Of a stretch of DNA of 60,622 nt, positions 58,318-60,622 are shown in pieces (position 1 is the stretch's first letter; each line of letters begins with the position of its first letter). The stretch lies in IMG/VR virus record IMGVR_UViG_3300037343_000158, positions 1 through 60,622 of that record; one strand, written 5' to 3'. A program made the position numbers and the translations under genes. This DNA is from a virus. A model generated the notes under the pieces. That model ran no database searches. It saw only the letters and a list, made by a program, of their open reading frames with translations, and was not told where the DNA came from.

Positions 58318-58710
58318 CTATCTTATCAACTTTAGATTGTCTGATAAATAGCGATTTGGCTTTGTTCCAGGATGCCTTACTAAAGGGGCAAAAACAATTA
58401 CCCCCTTACTAAAGAATCTAAGATGTGTGTTTGGGCCTTTAGGCAGGATTAAATGAGGCTTAGTGCCCTCGTGATGCATGTAGGCATACTTTACAGAGGA
58501 GCCAATCTTTAGATATTGACCTCGGGAATCTCGCATGTGACGCATGTGAATCGATGAGCGCAACTGCCCCGTTTTTACCCCAACTTGAGCTCTAGCAGCG
58601 GTCGTAACCTTAGTTCCTTGCTTTTTAAGGTATCGACCAACTTGTCCACCTGGAGAATTTAGATACTTATCAAGTACTAAATTTCTCCAAACTATGTTTA
58701 CATTTCCCAT
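58318..58710 (-). CDS. HK97 gp10-like neck protein, 130 aa
   Basis: The product (GGQVGRYLKKQGTKVTTAARAQ, VGVKTGQLRSSIHMRHM, YMHHEGTKPHLILP) matches the HK97 gp10 family of head-tail joining/tail completion proteins. The signature is a basic helix, then 'V-x-T-G-x-L-R-x-S-I' and a 'H-E-G-T-x-P-H-x-I' strand. It shares one base with the upstream gene at 58710, typical of a neck gene operon. Confidence 0.85.
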   Translation of the reverse strand: MGNVNIVWRNLVLDKYLNSPGGQVGRYLKKQGTKVTTAARAQVGVKTGQLRSSIHMRHMRDSRGQYLKIGSSVKYAYMHHEGTKPHLILPKGPNTHLRFFSKGVIVFAPLVRHPGTKPNRYLSDNLKLIR

Positions 58711-59222
58711 TATGGGATAGCCATTGTGATGGTCAAACGGGTCGTCTGGAATCCGCCTTCAGGGGAGTCAACGTCTACAGTTGCGATTACGCCGAGGCCT
58801 AGTCCACTGGGCAAGCCGCTCCAGCTTGAGTCAAAATCTCTAACGCTTTCCATAAGAATCCAAGCGTCTAAAGCTGAGACTTCAGTAGCGTCTTGGATGT
58901 TTACAGAGTTTGGCGGGTTCCCGTTAGCCTGAGCTACAGGCACTGCTCGAGATACAGAGACAAGAAGAGTCGCACTTCGTGGGTCGTTACAGCGCCTAGG
59001 CTCGTTGGCTTCGTCGCCAGGAGTTCCAATGTACATCTGGATAAGAGACACAACTAGCTGCTCACAGTCAACCGCGGGGGCTCCAAAAGTGTAATACTTG
59101 CGAGTCGGGACAGGCATGTTGTAAGAATCGTACACAGTCACAACTTTGGAGAGAACTTCTCCAAGAAAGGTTGCTAAGTTTCTAGCGTCGTCATTTACGC
59201 CACTGATGTCTGCTATTGCCAT
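58710..59222 (-). CDS. Probable tail terminator protein, 170 aa
   Basis: The sequence (YYTFGAPAVDCEQLVVSLIQMY, EPRRCNDPRSATLLVSVSRA) is like actinophage tail terminator proteins: a C-E-Q-L-V-V helix, a Cys in the loop before the central strand, and a long C-terminal beta part. These close the tail tube where it meets the head. Position between the adaptor-like gene and the gp10-like gene supports it. Confidence 0.7.
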   Translation of the reverse strand: MAIADISGVNDDARNLATFLGEVLSKVVTVYDSYNMPVPTRKYYTFGAPAVDCEQLVVSLIQMYIGTPGDEANEPRRCNDPRSATLLVSVSRAVPVAQANGNPPNSVNIQDATEVSALDAWILMESVRDFDSSWSGLPSGLGLGVIATVDVDSPEGGFQTTRLTITMAIP

Positions 59223-59241
59223 GTCATTTCTTTCTTATGTA

Positions 59242-60381
59242 TTATGCAATTGCTATTGGTGTTATGCGGCCACCTAGCTGATAGATAACGTTACCCGTTA
59301 CTAAGTTGATTATCTCGTTTACCTCGGGGTTTCCTAAACTTGGTCGACTTGCATATATGTCAATCAATCCAGGATTACGAGGACCTAAAATTCCAAGCAA
59401 CGCTGGGTAGCCCAGAGCGATTCTAATGGTACCGTCTACTCTGTCCAGCTGAGCCTCATTTGAGAAGTCAGTAGTTGTAGAGCTGTTGTAATTAGACACT
59501 GTTGCGTACACGTTCCATGCGCTGTCTTCGGTAAGGAACTCTCCACCAAATTCGTTGATGTAGTAGACCTGCGTGCCACCCTGAGAGTTGAAGTACAAAT
59601 CGTATGAGCTGAGCTCGAAGGCAGGGGACTTGCCGATAATTCGACGAGCACGAGGCTGGTCTGGTGAGAACACTCGAGAACGAGCACGGGCCTTGTCTGG
59701 GTTAACAGCACGCAAGAAGAGGTCAACTGCGTAGATACCAGTTTTGAGCTCGTCAATAAAGTCTTGATTGTCAAGTACTGTGTAAGAGACTCCCTGACGA
59801 GCAACAGAAGTCACACGTTGAGGAAGGGCGCAGGTGTCGTCTCCTGAATAAAGCTTTACTAATTCTGTGGCTAAAAGCCTCGCAGCGGCTCGCCCTGAGG
59901 GGGGAGGAGGAGTTCCGTATGTGTAAGTCACTTCAACGTTTGTCGCGGTCCACGAAGCATTTGGTGTTCCGTAAATTACTGAGTGGTCTGCTAAGTAGTA
60001 AGTGTCTGGGTCAATGAGTTCACCCTGCATATCTCGCATGTTGTGAATCTCAACAACTTTACGTCCTCGCAGTCTTACGCGGGTAAGAGCGTTGGTGCCG
60101 TCTCCAAGAAAGTCATGGTTTGAATAACGACCGTTTCCGCCATTGACAACGTTCTCTACTTTTCCATTAATTAGCTGAGGAGCATGGGACATGCTAGAAG
60201 TCCCAGTGCGAAGATATGGGTCATAGGCAGAAACGTACCGCTCAGTGACGGTGGTGCTACCAGAAAATTTACGCCCTGACATACTCCAGAGCAAGTGAGA
60301 AGCGGTCTTAATTGCATCATATGCGTAATCAGAGTCTGCGTATTCGCCAAGCTCTTCTACATCTACCCACAAGTTACTCAT
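59242..60381 (-). CDS. Head-to-tail adaptor-like protein with extra C-terminal domain, 379 aa
   Basis: The start is ATG 60381, not the TTG just before it, because AGGAG lies five bases upstream. Residues 1-240 resemble gp6-type head-tail adaptors: AYDAIKTASHLLWSMSGRKF, then RLLATELVKLYSGDDTCALP and VDLFLRAVNPDKARARSRVF. The C-terminal 140 residues (KSPAFELSSYDLYFNSQGG...) are unusual for an adaptor and may be a fused domain with tube- or fibre-like role. It directly follows the strong terminator behind the upstream gene. No separate major tail protein gene is seen in the window. Confidence 0.75.
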   Translation of the reverse strand: MSNLWVDVEELGEYADSDYAYDAIKTASHLLWSMSGRKFSGSTTVTERYVSAYDPYLRTGTSSMSHAPQLINGKVENVVNGGNGRYSNHDFLGDGTNALTRVRLRGRKVVEIHNMRDMQGELIDPDTYYLADHSVIYGTPNASWTATNVEVTYTYGTPPPPSGRAAARLLATELVKLYSGDDTCALPQRVTSVARQGVSYTVLDNQDFIDELKTGIYAVDLFLRAVNPDKARARSRVFSPDQPRARRIIGKSPAFELSSYDLYFNSQGGTQVYYINEFGGEFLTEDSAWNVYATVSNYNSSTTTDFSNEAQLDRVDGTIRIALGYPALLGILGPRNPGLIDIYASRPSLGNPEVNEIINLVTGNVIYQLGGRITPIAIA

Positions 60382-60404
60382 CAAGGCTCCTTAGATTAGA
60401 AAAA

Positions 60405-60442
60405 GCGGGCAGTTGACGACAGTGTCGTCGTTAACTACCCGC
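60405..60442 (-). terminator. Strong intrinsic terminator
   Basis: On the leftward strand a 16-bp stem with one mismatch and one G-T pair (GCGGGTAGTTAACGAC paired with GTCGTCAACTGCCCGC) surrounds a six-base loop and is followed by CTTTTTCT. It lies between the right-edge gene and the adaptor-like gene. It probably reduces expression of the neck and tail genes relative to the upstream gene. Confidence 0.85.
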
Positions 60443-60454
60443 CTCATAACTAAA

Positions 60455-60622
60455 TTATACTGTTGGGTCCTCAGTTGACGCAATGATGAAGTCAATTGGG
60501 AGGTCAGGGTTGTAGTACTCGCCGCCAGGTACGTTGTACGTGGTGGTTGAGCCTTGGCTGTCAAAGTCTTGGACTGTGATGTAGCCACGCTGACGGATAG
60601 CTGTTCCAGCAGGTGACACTGG
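60455..60622 (-). CDS. C-terminal part of an upstream gene, probably a head protein
   Basis: Open from the window edge to TAA 60457-60455, 55 residues (…RQRGYITVQDFDSQGSTTTY…LPIDFIIASTEDPTV). A strong terminator follows it and the adaptor-like gene comes next, the usual order after a major capsid or head-decoration gene. Too short to assign a family. Not the whole gene. Confidence 0.6.
   Translation of the reverse strand, partial: PVSPAGTAIRQRGYITVQDFDSQGSTTTYNVPGGEYYNPDLPIDFIIASTEDPTV

Noticed and set aside
1-60622. tRNA genes
   Set aside because: No cloverleaf with a plausible anticodon arm and GTTC-type T-loop was noticed in the gaps, but this was by eye and not exhaustive.

Overview
The window looks like one continuous piece of a tailed (siphovirus-type) phage genome, most likely infecting an actinobacterium. 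The host clue is two WhiB-like iron-sulfur regulators (37.4-37.9 kb and 38.6-38.9 kb), a family confined to Actinobacteria and their phages. A Sak4/Cas4/SNF2/RuvC/PolA replication cluster and several small actinophage-type proteins agree with this. Other parts (fibre proteins built of collagen-like repeats, and two very large structural proteins that resemble virion proteins of marine cyanomyoviruses) suggest an aquatic habitat. That habitat is an inference, because no database search was possible. No tRNA, CRISPR array, insertion sequence or recognisable endolysin was found.

Layout. 0-5 kb: small accessory genes (a polysaccharide pyruvyl transferase-like protein on the minus strand, an HNH protein, ThyX, a small serine recombinase, tiny membrane proteins), punctuated by five copies of a GAGCGCGAAAAAACG-type element at gene junctions. 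5.0-8.2 kb: a DNA-binding protein and the large terminase, whose Walker A motif is split by a 433-residue intein with a LAGLIDADG endonuclease and the W-C-T signature of class 3 inteins. 8.2-10.9 kb (minus): primase-polymerase/SF3 helicase, divergent from a membrane protein, a DNA-binding protein and a metallophosphoesterase. 13.2-35.6 kb (plus): a 22-kb adhesion island with six collagen-like fibre proteins, a seven-repeat beta-propeller, glycine-rich adhesins and two giant modular structural proteins. 35.7-37.4 kb: a methyltransferase and a glycosyltransferase. From 37.4 kb to the end everything reads leftward: WhiB regulators and small genes (37.4-39.9 kb), a possible glycosyltransferase, the replication/recombination genes (41.0-47.5 kb), and the tail module, which is transcribed from the right edge (neck proteins, tail chaperones, tape measure, distal tail proteins, an S74-processed fibre).

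How it works together. The two arms converge at about 37.36 kb, where a plus- and a minus-strand gene overlap by 11 bases. Tail morphogenesis genes enter from the right, preceded by a strong intrinsic terminator after an unfinished upstream gene (probably a head gene). The adhesion island supplies the receptor-binding apparatus. Its proteins share interchangeable parts: two N-terminal anchor types, a Trp-rich hairpin module in at least 13 copies, a cupredoxin-like module, glycine-rich tips, and a 'HGF' beta-module that also decorates the tail-tip proteins encoded on the other strand. Portal, protease and most head genes, and a lysis enzyme, are not visible and probably lie outside the window.
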